Source: Meconema thalassinum | Lineage: Eukaryota > Arthropoda > Insecta > Orthoptera > Tettigoniidae | Direction: 5' to 3' | DNA: 64,000 nucleotides | Assembly: GCA_946902985.2 (NCBI GenBank) | Contig: OX336388.2 | Coordinates: forward strand, 1,505,754,545 to 1,505,818,544 | Shown here: one piece after another, positions 10,590 through 20,660 of the stretch | Position numbering within the stretch: position 1 is the first letter of the stretch | How the letters are laid out: every line of letters begins with the position of its first letter | Notes under the pieces: model-generated | Seen by the model: only the letters and a program-made list of their open reading frames with translations | Databases searched by the model: none | What the model was told of the DNA's origin: nothing | Made by a program: the position numbers and the translations under genes

Positions 10590-10862
10590 CGTGACATGTT
10601 TTACAAGTTTAGACTTGCTTCATGATTGACTATGACGTCACACTTAGCTCACTTAACTGGCGATCGCTGGTTTCTATTACGTGACATGCTCTACAAGTTT
10701 AGACTTGTTTTAAGACTGGCTATGACGTCACACTTAGCTCACTTAACTGGCGATCGCTGGTTTCTATCACGTGACATGTTCTACAAGTTTAGACTTGCTT
10801 TAAGACTGGCTATGACACCAAACTTAGCTCACTTAACTGGCGACCGCTGGTTTCTACCACGC
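10590..10862 (+). repeat. Three tandem 90-bp repeats in polymerase intron 2 (left)
   Basis: Each unit carries the palindromic or near-palindromic sites CACGTGAC (E-box), TGACGTCA (CRE-like) and GCGATCGC. The unit length of 90 bp keeps an open frame through the array (a 30-residue repeat, with GDRWFL recurring). It is mirrored at 31000-31262 with few changes. The array could be an enhancer or silencer-like block, or a short coding repeat. Intronic position and perfect palindromic sites favour a regulatory role. Confidence 0.6.
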
Positions 10863-12064
10863 TATCATGTTCCAATGTTCACCGCTAGGTGTCAGTGACA
10901 GTGGTATATAGTAACCCCCAGTTAGAACTACATGAAGTTAGACTTGCTAGGAGTTCACAGATGATCGATTTAAATACCCTGCTATAACCATTGACTGGAA
11001 TGTAATTAAACTATTTATATTGTACTTTGCTTTATCATTTACTAGCAGTAGTACCCGGCTTCGCCCGGTGGAATGATGATAATATTTCAGTCTCCTTAAC
11101 ACTCAACGTCATAAATTATATTTATTTATGTATTCATTTCTTACAATATCAAACCCAGTGACAATGTGTATACTTAAGTCACTATGGGAAGGCTCTGTAA
11201 AATAATGATCATTCTCGTGATATTTGTCTTCAGTCCGAGTCGAGATATGTCGTTAGCGGTCCCAGAATTCGTGCCATCTCAGTCGTAGAAGACTATATGT
11301 GGTGGTGATTAGAAATATAATGGACTTAAAATCTATGTCATTTGCCCCCATTGACGTTGAGGGCATAACATCTAGGTAATTTGCCCTACTGATCAGGATG
11401 ATATTGAAAATTACTACATAACTGACATGAAACTTAGAAAATAATAGAAAAAGTTATTTTTAGGACTCACATTTCGGGAAAGACTTGATTATTTTTTGCC
11501 AAAGAGCTCCCACTTAGATCGCTATCTGGTTAAAAGTTTCGTCTTGTTAAGGTTTAAACTGTACGATAAATGTCTGAAGCAATTCCTCCAAGTGAAGCTT
11601 CCAGATTTCTCAGTCGATATATCGTTAACATTCCTGAGCATCCAGTTGTCTTTTCATCTGACGCAAAACATCTTCTACATAGTGATGATGAACATAGAAG
11701 CGACTACTGGCACATATAACTTATCAACGAACGGGAAAAATTGATACTTTAAAGGAATGAAAGGAATAAAATAGAAAAGAGATGTACGATATACCATAAC
11801 ACTCGCTGTGAATTTTCTACGTGACCGGCTTACATGTTTCGGTACAGGTTCTCAAGAAGAGGAACCAGATCATTGGCATAAATGAATACAGTAACAGTAG
11901 ATTAAATAGTATCCTAGACAGATGACTCGCAAAGTAACACGGCCTAATATACGATGTAATGGTTGAACTTCAGAGAAATGTTTCATCTCACTTCGCAGTT
12001 GTTATTTAATAAATACTAACATGTTTGTAGCTAACATTGAAATTAATGGAGTGCGTTAGGATAA

Positions 12065-12285
12065 ACGATATTCCTTGTTTTTCCCTCTGGTGTATAAATA
12101 AATAAATGTTTAGGTGTGCCCACTCTTGAGCAAGCTACGTATAACTGATCATGAGAGGGGATCACGAAGGGAATTGCATTAGCTTGAAATCAAAAGGCAT
12201 ATCAGTAGGGATCAAAGGAATTCGGGGAATGAAGATATCTTCTCCTTTGGCATAGCCTGTCAATACGACTACTACTGAACGGGTA
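12065..12285 (-). pseudogene. Helitron Rep-helicase remnant (helicase C-terminus)
   Basis: Minus-strand translation gives LTGYAKGEDIFIPRIPLIPT, then MPFDFKLMQFP, then, in another frame, SHDQLYVACSRVGTPKHLF and TPEGKTRNIVY. This is the C-terminal end of the Pif1-like helicase of Helitrons, with the segment between FP and SH deleted (the region that carries the NKxQGQT-type motif). The fragment identifies the host element as derived from an autonomous rolling-circle transposon. Confidence 0.8.
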
Positions 12286-13469
12286 TATCAAACTTACAAA
12301 CTAATGGAAATACACATTTTAAAAATCGGAGGCGATGAAGACTGTGGTGTTACTTAGTAGTATAATGGACGTAACATCTAGGTCATTTGCCCTTTTGATG
12401 AGGATGGTAATGAAAACTACTGTTGAATTGACACGAGAAACTTGCAAACTACCGTGGTAGAAAGAAATATTTCAAAATTCACAGGCGATGAAGAGCTATT
12501 GTGTGTGGTGATTAGTGGTATAATGGGCGTAACATCTAGGTCATTTGTCCTTATGATAATAATAAGGTAATGAAAAATGACTACTAAACGAACATGGTGT
12601 AATTTTAAATCTGATATAGGTAATTCAGATTTCTACCTTCGATGTCTTCCAATGTCTGAACGTTATTTTCTATCTTAGGCCTATACTGGATGCGTGTAGT
12701 GAAAGAGTTTATCGAGTACTGCTCGGGTCCAAGCTGCACTAACCTGAGAATATCGCAGATGATGACGATATATTATGATGACAGACGTTCGGGTGGGGGT
12801 TCCCGGTCCTATTCACATTGACCGGTGAATCACTCATTCTTTCGTAACACTACAGGGGTTTGAGCAAAGTCGCAATATGAACATCAGCATAGTCAGCAAT
12901 ACCAGGTAACACGGCGGGGTCTGGACATTTATCTCATGTCACCTCGCGATGAATCAGCAAGCTATTCTCACACCTGCCCCCCCCCCCCTCCCCCCTCCAC
13001 CCACCAATGTCTCACAACTTGTGGGACGTGGGTTTGCGACCACGGGACCCCAGCTGAGTCCGGAATTGCTTCTACTTACTGGTGCCGGGCTCCTTTCAGT
13101 TCTCTTTCCTGTCAGCCTCCCTTGGTCAAACTCTTGTTCTCTTCCGACCCCGTTGGTATCAGGGTATCCGAGGCCTAGCAACTCTTTCACTTTCCCGCCT
13201 TAATTAGCCCTTGTCTAATCATTCCTGATAGCCTCATTCTTCGAGGTGTCAGCCTTCTTTTTCTTTTCTTAATATCTCATGTCTTCTGCTCAAGACCCTC
13301 AAGGAGGCAGGGTGTGTGTAGCCCCACCACTTCGGGTGCACCCTGGATAGTGCTACATCCTCAAGGGCTCATGGCTGGTGAGTTCGGGAGCTGGCAACCC
13401 TGAGGGTTTCCTGAGCGGGTCCGGTTTTACCCCTTTTTTCCATTGCCTTAGGGACGGACCCTGTCCTCT

Positions 13470-14610
13470 TTCCGGGAATGGAGTGGTCTGTCCGCAATTT
13501 CAAGCAGACAGTGTTACTCGCAGGGTACCAAAGGGTAAGTATACACATTTTGGTTCTGATCGGTAAAACGGTGTAGATTTGTGCCAAAGGGCCTAAATGC
13601 AGGGAAAGGGATGATCTGTCCGCAATTTCAAGTGCACAGGGTTACCCGCAGGGTTCGAAAGGGGAAGTATAAAAATTTTGGTCCGGATCGGTGAAACGAT
13701 ATAGATTTTTGGCAAAAGGCCTAAATGCAGGAAATGGGGTGGTCTGTACGAAATTTTAGGTGGACAGTGATATTCACAGGGTTACAAAGGGTAAGTATAC
13801 ACATTTTGGTTCAGATCGGTGAAACGGTGTAGATTTGAGCCAAGGGGCCTAAATGCAGGGAATGGAGTGGTCTGACCGCAATTTCAAGCAAACAGTGTTA
13901 CTCGCAGGGTACCAAAGGGTAAGTATACAGATTTTGGTTCTGATCGGTGAAACGGTGTAGATTTGGGCCAAAGGGCCTAAATCCAGAGAATGGGGTGGTC
14001 TGTCCGAAATTTCAAGTGGACAGGGTTACCCGCAGGGTTGCAAAGGGTAAGTATACAAATTTTGGTTCGGATCGGTGAAACGGTGTAGAAGTTTGCCAAA
14101 GGGCCTAAATGCAGGGAATGGGGTGGTCTGTCCGAAATTTTAAGTGGACAGTGTTATTCACAGGGTTACATAGGGTAAGTATACAAATTTTGGTTGAGAT
14201 CGGTGAAACGGTGTAGATTTGGGACAAAGGGCCTAAATGCAGGGAATGGGGTGGTCTGTCGGAAATTTCAAGTGAACAGGGTTACCCGCAGGGTTGCAAA
14301 GGGTAGGTATACAAATTTTGGTTTGGATCGGTGAAACGGTGTAGAAGTTTGCCAAAGGGACTAAATGCAGGAAATGGGGTGGTCTGTCCGAAATTTGAAG
14401 TGGACAGTGTTATTCACAGGGTTACATGGGGTAAGTATACAAATTTTGGTTGAGATCGGTGAAACGGTGTAGATTTGGGACAAAGGGCCTAAATGCAGGG
14501 AATGGGGGGGTCTGTCGGAAATTCCAAGTGGACAGGGTTACCCGCAGGGTTCCGAAGGGTATGTATACAAATTTTGGTTCAGATCGGTGAAACGGTGTGG
14601 ATTTGTATAC
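13470..14610. repeat. Tandem array of about nine 126-bp units
   Basis: The phrases 'ggtggtctgtccg.aattt.aag', 'cagggtt.c..aggg' and 'gatcggtgaaacggtgtag' recur at about 126-bp spacing from 13477 to 14600, followed by a (CAGA)n run at 14622-14640. The array lies near the 5' end of the minus-strand Helitron. No coding potential is supported, although the repeats create chance ORFs. Confidence 0.85.
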
Positions 14611-14613
14611 ATA

Positions 14614-14644
<31 letters not shown>

Positions 14645-14718
14645 TTGAGCTTTATATATATAGATAGATTAACATTTTTTATTTCTTTCATTTATAGGTA
14701 ATTTCGAATGTGATCATC

Positions 14719-17700
14719 ATGTTCAAGTGTGGTGAATGTAAGAAACAGTTTTCAAGATCTGACAACCTTCAACGACATGCAAATGCTAAACATGACATTA
14801 AAATGTTTGTGTGCAGTCATTGTGCTACCACATTTAACAGACGAGATAATCTTGCACGTCATGTAAATTTAATGCATGTTAGTTCAGCACCATTTTCGTG
14901 TTCAGTTTGCGAACTTGGTTTTTCTGCTGTAAAGCGATACCAATCCCACATGGTTGAAGTGCATGGAGAACAACAGGAATTGAAATCTGTAAAACCATCA
15001 ACTAGCACGGAACCTTTAAATGAATGTGATGCTCAAAAGCGTAAACGTTCTCAAGATTGTGAAAATAGTTGTGCAACAAAAAGAAAGAAGAATGGTGAAC
15101 CTTCGATAACACATTGTAATGTATGTAATATTGATATACCTTCTTCAATCATTCATGGACATTTACGCAGTATTCAACATAAAAATAACGCTTGCCATGA
15201 AAGAAATTCTGGGAATATTCAACAAATTGGTAGTTTCTTTAAAAGTCGAATTGCTAGTTACAGACTTCATAGTAAAGAAAAAACTCAAAGTATTGAAACA
15301 TTTTTACAGAATGTTCAACCTACTGTGTCTGGCTTAGTAGAAAATGTTTTAGTAGAGCATAAAACAATTAAAATGAATTTTGAACTTTTTGGCCTCTATG
15401 TAAAAACTGGGAGCGAAGGTGAAATTACGGATATCAAATCTTTTAATACAAAAAACGTAATTGTTAGTGAATCAACTAATATTAGTGATATATATCAAAA
15501 TATTTCAAGTGCTATCATTGTGAAGAGTGAAGAGTTCCAGGAAAGGGAGTCGGGCTGGGCATTGATTGAAGTACTTTATTTAGAAACCAACATGAATAAA
15601 TATAATCCCCTTCGAGCATCATCATACATTGATTTACCTGCATGGATTAAACGGAAGAAAGCTTGTGTAAACGTTATGAATAGTGACCTTGCATGTTTTG
15701 CATGGGCTGTAACCTCAGCTCTCCATCCAGCAGCGATGAATGAAAAGAGAACGTCATCTTATCCTCACTATTCTTTAGTGTTAGATTTAAAAGAAATAGA
15801 ATTTCCTATGGCGATAAAAGACATTCAACGTTTTGAAGAGCTGAACAATGTAAGTATTAATGTTTATGAAATTGAAAACAAGAGAATAGTAGGTCCTCTA
15901 TATTATACTCAGGAAAAAAACGATGCTCATGTAAATTTACTATACATAACCGAAGGTGAAAATGCTCACTATTGCTGGATAAAACATTTCAGTAGACTTG
16001 TTGGTAGTCAGCTATCAAAAAGAGAAAATAAGAAGTGGTTGTGTGATGGCTGTTTGCTATATTTCAGGAAAGAGGACCAACTAACTCAACATCCAAAATG
16101 GGGGTGTAATCATGTGTGTACGGTATTACCGACTCCTAAAAATAACATTCTAAAATTTAAGCATTATGAAAAACAGCTTCGAGTACCATTTGTTATATAT
16201 GCTGACTTTGAGGCTTTGCTAAAACCATTTAATACATGTTCATCGAATCCAGCCCAACCTTTCACTAACACTACTCACATTCATGAACCTTTTAGCTTTG
16301 CATATTATATTAAATGTAGTTATGATGACTCTTTAAATACGTTTGAGCTCTATAGAGGACCTGATGCACCTGAAGTTTTTATGGAAAGGCTTGAGAAAGA
16401 AGCCATCCGTATATCCTCTATTTTAAATACGATCATTCCAATGGAGCCACTAACTTCATCAGAGCAAATTAATTTTGAGACTGAAACTAATTGTTTTATA
16501 TGTGGTGAATGTTTATATACAGACAGGGTTCGCGATCATGACCATTTAACAGGAAAATATCGTGGTGCTGCTCACCTAGAATGTAATTTAAATTATAGAG
16601 TAAGTAAATTCATTCCGGTCATTCTACACAACGGTAGCAAATACGATAACCACTTTATCGTTAAAGAATTTGGAGCTTCAGATGTGAAAATTGATGTGAT
16701 TGCAAATAATAAGGAACAATACATATCGTTCACAAAATACATCAAAACTATCAATAAAAAAACTATAAAACTGCGATTTTTAGATTCATTCCGCTTTATG
16801 TCGAGTAGTCTTGATAAGCTGGCTAGTAATTTAAAATCAGATCAGTTTCAAGAAATTCAACGTGTCTTTCCTAAAGAAGATGATTTTAATTTGATTTGTC
16901 AAAAGGGTATATTCCCTTACGAATATATTAACTGTGTGGAACGTCTTGAGGAGTGTTCTTTACCACCGAAAGATGCATTTTACAGTTCCTTAAACACAAG
17001 TCATATCAGTGATCAGGAATATTTACATGCACAACGTGTATGGGCACAGTTTGACATTCAAACTTTAGGAGAATTTTCAGACCTATATTTGAAGACAGAT
17101 GTGTTGTTATTAGCAGATGTTTTTGAAAATTTTCGGAATGTTTGTATGAAAATTTATGACCTTGATCCTTGTCAGTATTTCACTACTCCTGGGTTAAGTT
17201 TCAGTTCAATGTTGAAAAAAACGAAAGTAAATTTAGAATTAATGACTGATATAGACATGATCAATTTTATAAAATCATCAATTCGAGGTGGATTAAGCCA
17301 ATGTAGTGGACGGTACTCTAAAGCGAATAATAAATACATGCCTAGCTACAACCCTTGTGAAGAGTCAAAGTATATTGTCTACCTCGATGCAAATAACCAA
17401 TATGGTTGGGCTATGAGTCAATATCTACCACTGAAAGATTTTCGCTGGCTGACACAACCTGAAATTGATGTCTTACATGTTGACACTCTTAATGATAACG
17501 ATGATAAAGGATATATTTTAGAGGTAAATCTTGAGTACCCTAAAGAGTTACATGATGATCATAATGATTTACCATTTTGTCCTGAGAATATGAAATCTCC
17601 ATACATCACATCACGAACAAAAATGTTAATTGCTAATGTAAATAATAAATGTAATTATGTAATACATTATCGAAACTTGAAACAGTGTCTACAGCATGGA

Positions 17701-18636
17701 TTGAAATTAACTAAAATTCATCGCGTATTACAATTTCATCAGTCAGCATGGCTCAAACCGTATATTGATCTAAACAATAATTTAAGAACACAGTCAACAA
17801 ACGCGTTTGAAAAAGATTTTTATAAACCCATGAATAATAGTGTTTTTGGAAAGACTATGGAGAATGTTGATAAACGAGTTGATGTAAAGCTGATAACAAA
17901 GTGGGAGAATGATGGTAAAAGGTATGGTGCGAGCAACTTAATAAGCAAGCCTAACTTTCATAGCTGTTCAATTATTCATGAGGATTTAGTTGTAATACAA
18001 ATGAATCGTCTTAAAGTAACTTACAACAAACCCATATATGTGGGTTACACCATTCTGGAATTATCAAAAACATTTATGTATGAATTTCACTATGATTATG
18101 TAAAGAAAAACTATCTTGATAATGCTAAATTACTCTACACAGACACAGATTCTTTTATTTATGAATTTAAAACTGATGATTTTTATGAGGATATCAAAAC
18201 TGAGCTAAATAGGTTTGATACAAGTGACTATCCCGAGGATAATATTTACCATTTACCTCTAGTAAACAAAAAGGTTCTTGGGAAATTTAAGGATGAATGT
18301 GCTGGTGTTATTATAGACACCTTTGTAGGCACAAAATCTAAATCATACAGCTACATGACAATTGATGATGTAGTAGTAAAAAAATTAAAAGGAGTGAAAA
18401 AGAATGTTGTTAGTAAAGAGTTAGATATAAGTGATTATAAAAACTGTATAGTTAGTAACCCACCTGTATTATATAAGAAAATGAGTGTATTTAGAAGTAA
18501 AAATCATCAGCTACATACCAATTTGCAGAACAAAGTTGCTTTAAGTAATGAAGACAACAAACGATTCATTATACCCAACACATTTGATACTTTTGCTTGG
18601 GGAAACAGTCGCATTGACGACTATTACTTTACTTAA
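14719..18636 (+). CDS. Zinc-finger/EndoVII-like/protein-primed family B DNA polymerase (intact)
   Basis: A 1305-codon intact ORF from ATG 14719; the frame also opens at a GTG 9 nt upstream, and ATG is chosen as eukaryotic. Three N-terminal C2H2 fingers (C4/C7/H20/H25; C32/C35/H48/H53; from C61) precede a fourth Cys/His motif (about 134-155). 3'-5' exonuclease motifs: ExoI YADFEA (D496, E498), ExoII HNGSKYDN (D643), ExoIII YLKTD (Y790, D794). Between ExoI and ExoII sits CFIC...RDHDHLTGKYRGAAHLECN (C592, C595, H607, H609, H619, C622), an endonuclease VII/HNH-like zinc module. Polymerase motifs: A at D890 (YLDANNQYGW), B KPMNNSVFGK (1036-1045), C YTDTDS (D1142, D1144). This is the DNA_pol_B_2 pattern of protein-primed polymerases (Polintons, bidnaviruses, linear plasmids). 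All catalytic residues are present. Replication of the element itself is inferred. Confidence 0.92.
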   Translation: MFKCGECKKQFSRSDNLQRHANAKHDIKMFVCSHCATTFNRRDNLARHVNLMHVSSAPFSCSVCELGFSAVKRYQSHMVEVHGEQQELKSVKPSTSTEPLNECDAQKRKRSQDCENSCATKRKKNGEPSITHCNVCNIDIPSSIIHGHLRSIQHKNNACHERNSGNIQQIGSFFKSRIASYRLHSKEKTQSIETFLQNVQPTVSGLVENVLVEHKTIKMNFELFGLYVKTGSEGEITDIKSFNTKNVIVSESTNISDIYQNISSAIIVKSEEFQERESGWALIEVLYLETNMNKYNPLRASSYIDLPAWIKRKKACVNVMNSDLACFAWAVTSALHPAAMNEKRTSSYPHYSLVLDLKEIEFPMAIKDIQRFEELNNVSINVYEIENKRIVGPLYYTQEKNDAHVNLLYITEGENAHYCWIKHFSRLVGSQLSKRENKKWLCDGCLLYFRKEDQLTQHPKWGCNHVCTVLPTPKNNILKFKHYEKQLRVPFVIYADFEALLKPFNTCSSNPAQPFTNTTHIHEPFSFAYYIKCSYDDSLNTFELYRGPDAPEVFMERLEKEAIRISSILNTIIPMEPLTSSEQINFETETNCFICGECLYTDRVRDHDHLTGKYRGAAHLECNLNYRVSKFIPVILHNGSKYDNHFIVKEFGASDVKIDVIANNKEQYISFTKYIKTINKKTIKLRFLDSFRFMSSSLDKLASNLKSDQFQEIQRVFPKEDDFNLICQKGIFPYEYINCVERLEECSLPPKDAFYSSLNTSHISDQEYLHAQRVWAQFDIQTLGEFSDLYLKTDVLLLADVFENFRNVCMKIYDLDPCQYFTTPGLSFSSMLKKTKVNLELMTDIDMINFIKSSIRGGLSQCSGRYSKANNKYMPSYNPCEESKYIVYLDANNQYGWAMSQYLPLKDFRWLTQPEIDVLHVDTLNDNDDKGYILEVNLEYPKELHDDHNDLPFCPENMKSPYITSRTKMLIANVNNKCNYVIHYRNLKQCLQHGLKLTKIHRVLQFHQSAWLKPYIDLNNNLRTQSTNAFEKDFYKPMNNSVFGKTMENVDKRVDVKLITKWENDGKRYGASNLISKPNFHSCSIIHEDLVVIQMNRLKVTYNKPIYVGYTILELSKTFMYEFHYDYVKKNYLDNAKLLYTDTDSFIYEFKTDDFYEDIKTELNRFDTSDYPEDNIYHLPLVNKKVLGKFKDECAGVIIDTFVGTKSKSYSYMTIDDVVVKKLKGVKKNVVSKELDISDYKNCIVSNPPVLYKKMSVFRSKNHQLHTNLQNKVALSNEDNKRFIIPNTFDTFAWGNSRIDDYYFT

Positions 18637-18639
18637 GTC

Positions 18640-19113
18640 TAATGATCACTATATTCTAATATTTGTAGTGTGTTTTATATTGTAATATTTTTTTTGTAAA
18701 AAACATTAAGTAGAATGTATAATGTTAGGCTACTGTAGTTTAGTAAATATAAGATAAGTAATACATTTTAGTGTTTGCTTTTGTCTATTGCGAAAAAGAT
18801 TTAAAAAAAAATGTACAGAATGTGTGAACTAAACAAGGGAAATGTAAAAATGTAAAGTGGAAAATTGTAAATATCCATGTGTGAAAAAGTAAAATAGTTA
18901 TCACCATTTTAAAATTAAAAGACATTGTGATCTGGTAAACCTTGTTTTTATTTCACAACAACAAAAATGTACAGAATGTGTAAACTAAACAAGAAGAATG
19001 TAAAAAAATGAAAAGTGGAAATTGTAAATATTCATGTGTGAAAAAAATGAAAATAAAGAAATGGCTATCACCATTTTAAAATTAAAAGACATTGTGATCT
19101 TGTAAACCTTGTT
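18640..19113 (+). repeat. 3' flank of the polymerase gene with a twofold 155-bp tandem repeat
   Basis: Two units (about 18800-18955 and 18956-19110) share 'atgtacagaatgtg', 'catgtgtgaaaaa' and 'tatcaccattttaaaattaaaagacattgtgatct'. The same pair is present inverted at about 26050-26345. AATAAA occurs within (gaaaataaag near 19048). The region probably contains the polymerase 3' UTR and poly(A) site, but the exact site is not visible. Confidence 0.6.
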
Positions 19114-19177
19114 AGCCTACTTTCGATTTTTGCAAAAAATGAAAGTAGACTTATGAGATCAACACAGGGCGAAACAA

Positions 19178-19262
19178 GTGTGTCTGTCTGTGTGTGTGTA
19201 TGTGTGTGTGTGAGTCTGTGTGTGTGTGTGTCTGTGCGTCTGTGTGTGTGTGAGTGTGTGTA
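19178..19262. repeat. (TG)n microsatellite
   Basis: An imperfect TG/TCTG run directly follows the left hairpin of the element. The same position in relatives (about 45532-45592 and 55010-55060) also holds a CA/TG run, so the microsatellite is a family component. Confidence 0.85.
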
Positions 19263-19269
19263 CTCTGAA

Positions 19270-20660
19270 TGTCTGTCCCCCCCTATCAATTCGAACACGG
19301 TGAATGCGAATTGAACGAAATTTGGTACAAAGGTAGCACTAGCAAAGGACACCTCAGTGTCATGTTTTATATCGCCGCCATCTTGACGGAAACGTAATGG
19401 CGGCCACACAAATGTTCAAAGCTTAAATCAAATTACGACTAACCTAATCATCCGTTCTCTACCAAATTTTGCAACGACATACCTTTATGGGGGGAGCATC
19501 CTTTGACCAAACCAATAGGTCATCAGCGTAATAGTTTGCGGATGGCGGCCATCTTTGTGTGAAAATCGATTCCTCCTATTAATTCGAACACGGTGCAACC
19601 GAATGGAACGAAATTTGGTACAGAGGTAGTACTAACAAAAGGCACCTCAGTGTCATGTTTTATATCGCCGCCATCTTGACGGAAACGTAATGGCGGCCAA
19701 ACAAATGTTCAAAGCTTAAATCAAATTACGATTAACCTAATCATCCGATCTCTACCAAATTTTGCAACAGCATACCTTTATGGGGGGAGCATCCTTTTAC
19801 CAAACCAATAGGTCATCAGCGTAATAGTTTGCGGATGGCGGCCATCTTTGTGTGAAAATCGATTCCCCCTATTAATTCGAACACGGTGCAACCGAATGGA
19901 ACGAAATTTGGTACAGAGGTAGTACTAACAAAAGGCACCTCAGTGTCATGTTTTATATCGCCGCCATCTTGACGTAAACGTAATGGCGGCCACACGAATG
20001 TTCAAAGCTTAAATCAAATTACGATTAACCTAATCATCCGATCTCTACCAAATTTTGCAACTACATACCTTTATGGAGGGAGCATCCTGTGACCAATCTA
20101 ATAGGTCATTCACCTGATAGTTTGCGGATGGCGGCCATCTTTATGTCAAAATTGATTCCCCCTATTAATTCGAACACGGTGGAACCGAATGGAACGAAAT
20201 TTGGCACAGAGGTGGCACTAGCAAAGGGCACCTCAGTGTCATGTTTTATATCGCCGCCATCTTGACTGATACGTAATGGCGGCCACACGAATGTTCAAAG
20301 CTTAAATCAAATTACGATTAACCTAATCATCCGATCTCTACCAAATTTTGCAACTACATACCTTTATGGAGGGAGCATCCTTTGACCAATCTAATAGGTC
20401 ATTCACCTAATAGTTTGCGGATGGTGGCCATCTTTATGTCAAAATTGATTCCCCCTATTAATTCGAACACGGTGGAACCGAATGGAACGAAATTTGGTAC
20501 AGAGGTAGTACTAGCAAAGGGCACCTCAGTGTCATGTTTTATATCGCCGCCATCTTGACTGAAACGTAATGGCGGCCACACGAATGTTCAAAGCTTAAAT
20601 CAAATTACGATTAACCTAATCATCCGATCTCTACCAAATTTTGCAACTACACACCTTTTT
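19270..20660. repeat. Tandem 293-bp units, part 1
   Basis: The block 'cacctcagtgtcatgttttat' starts near 19350, 19642, 19937, 20229 and 20522, giving a period of 292-295 bp. Each unit holds two GCCGCCAT/GGCGGCCAT-type motifs about half a unit apart. The array resumes at 23077-23650 after the LINE. Chance ORFs in it are not genes. Confidence 0.88.

Larger units (their letters stand above)
11042..14668 (-). mobile_element. Helitron inserted in intron 2 of the left polymerase gene
   Basis: On the minus strand the element begins TCTATCTATATATATAAAG (14668 downward) and ends in a GC hairpin (ccgggcgaagccggg) followed by CTAG (11045-11042). The flanking bases are A and T, and the uninterrupted right-arm sequence (around 30820) shows a clean A|T empty site with no duplication. 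Internal content is a decayed Helitron helicase C-terminus (about 12065-12285) and a 126-bp tandem array (13470-14610). No full Rep/helicase ORF remains. Confidence 0.87.
10083..14718 (+). other. Spliced 5' untranslated leader of the left polymerase gene (predicted)
   Basis: Predicted exon 1 is 10083-10180, with donor CAAG|GTAAGT. Intron 1 ends in TTTGTTTACAG at 10294. Exon 2 is 10295-10370, with donor AAAAG|GTAAGT. Intron 2 ends in TTTCTTTCATTTATAG at 14697. Exon 3 starts at 14698. Exons 1 and 2 contain no ATG. Exon 3 begins with a minimal ATG-TGA (14708-14713) before the main ATG at 14719. Intron 2 is 4327 bp here only because of a Helitron; the right-arm counterpart (30791-31490) is exactly 700 bp. 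The splice sites are conserved in both arms. The model is unsupported by transcripts. Confidence 0.6.

Noticed and set aside
19068..20581. Repeated ORFs starting MWPPLRF in the satellite arrays
   Set aside because: They recur once per 293-bp unit and reflect the repeat, not a gene.
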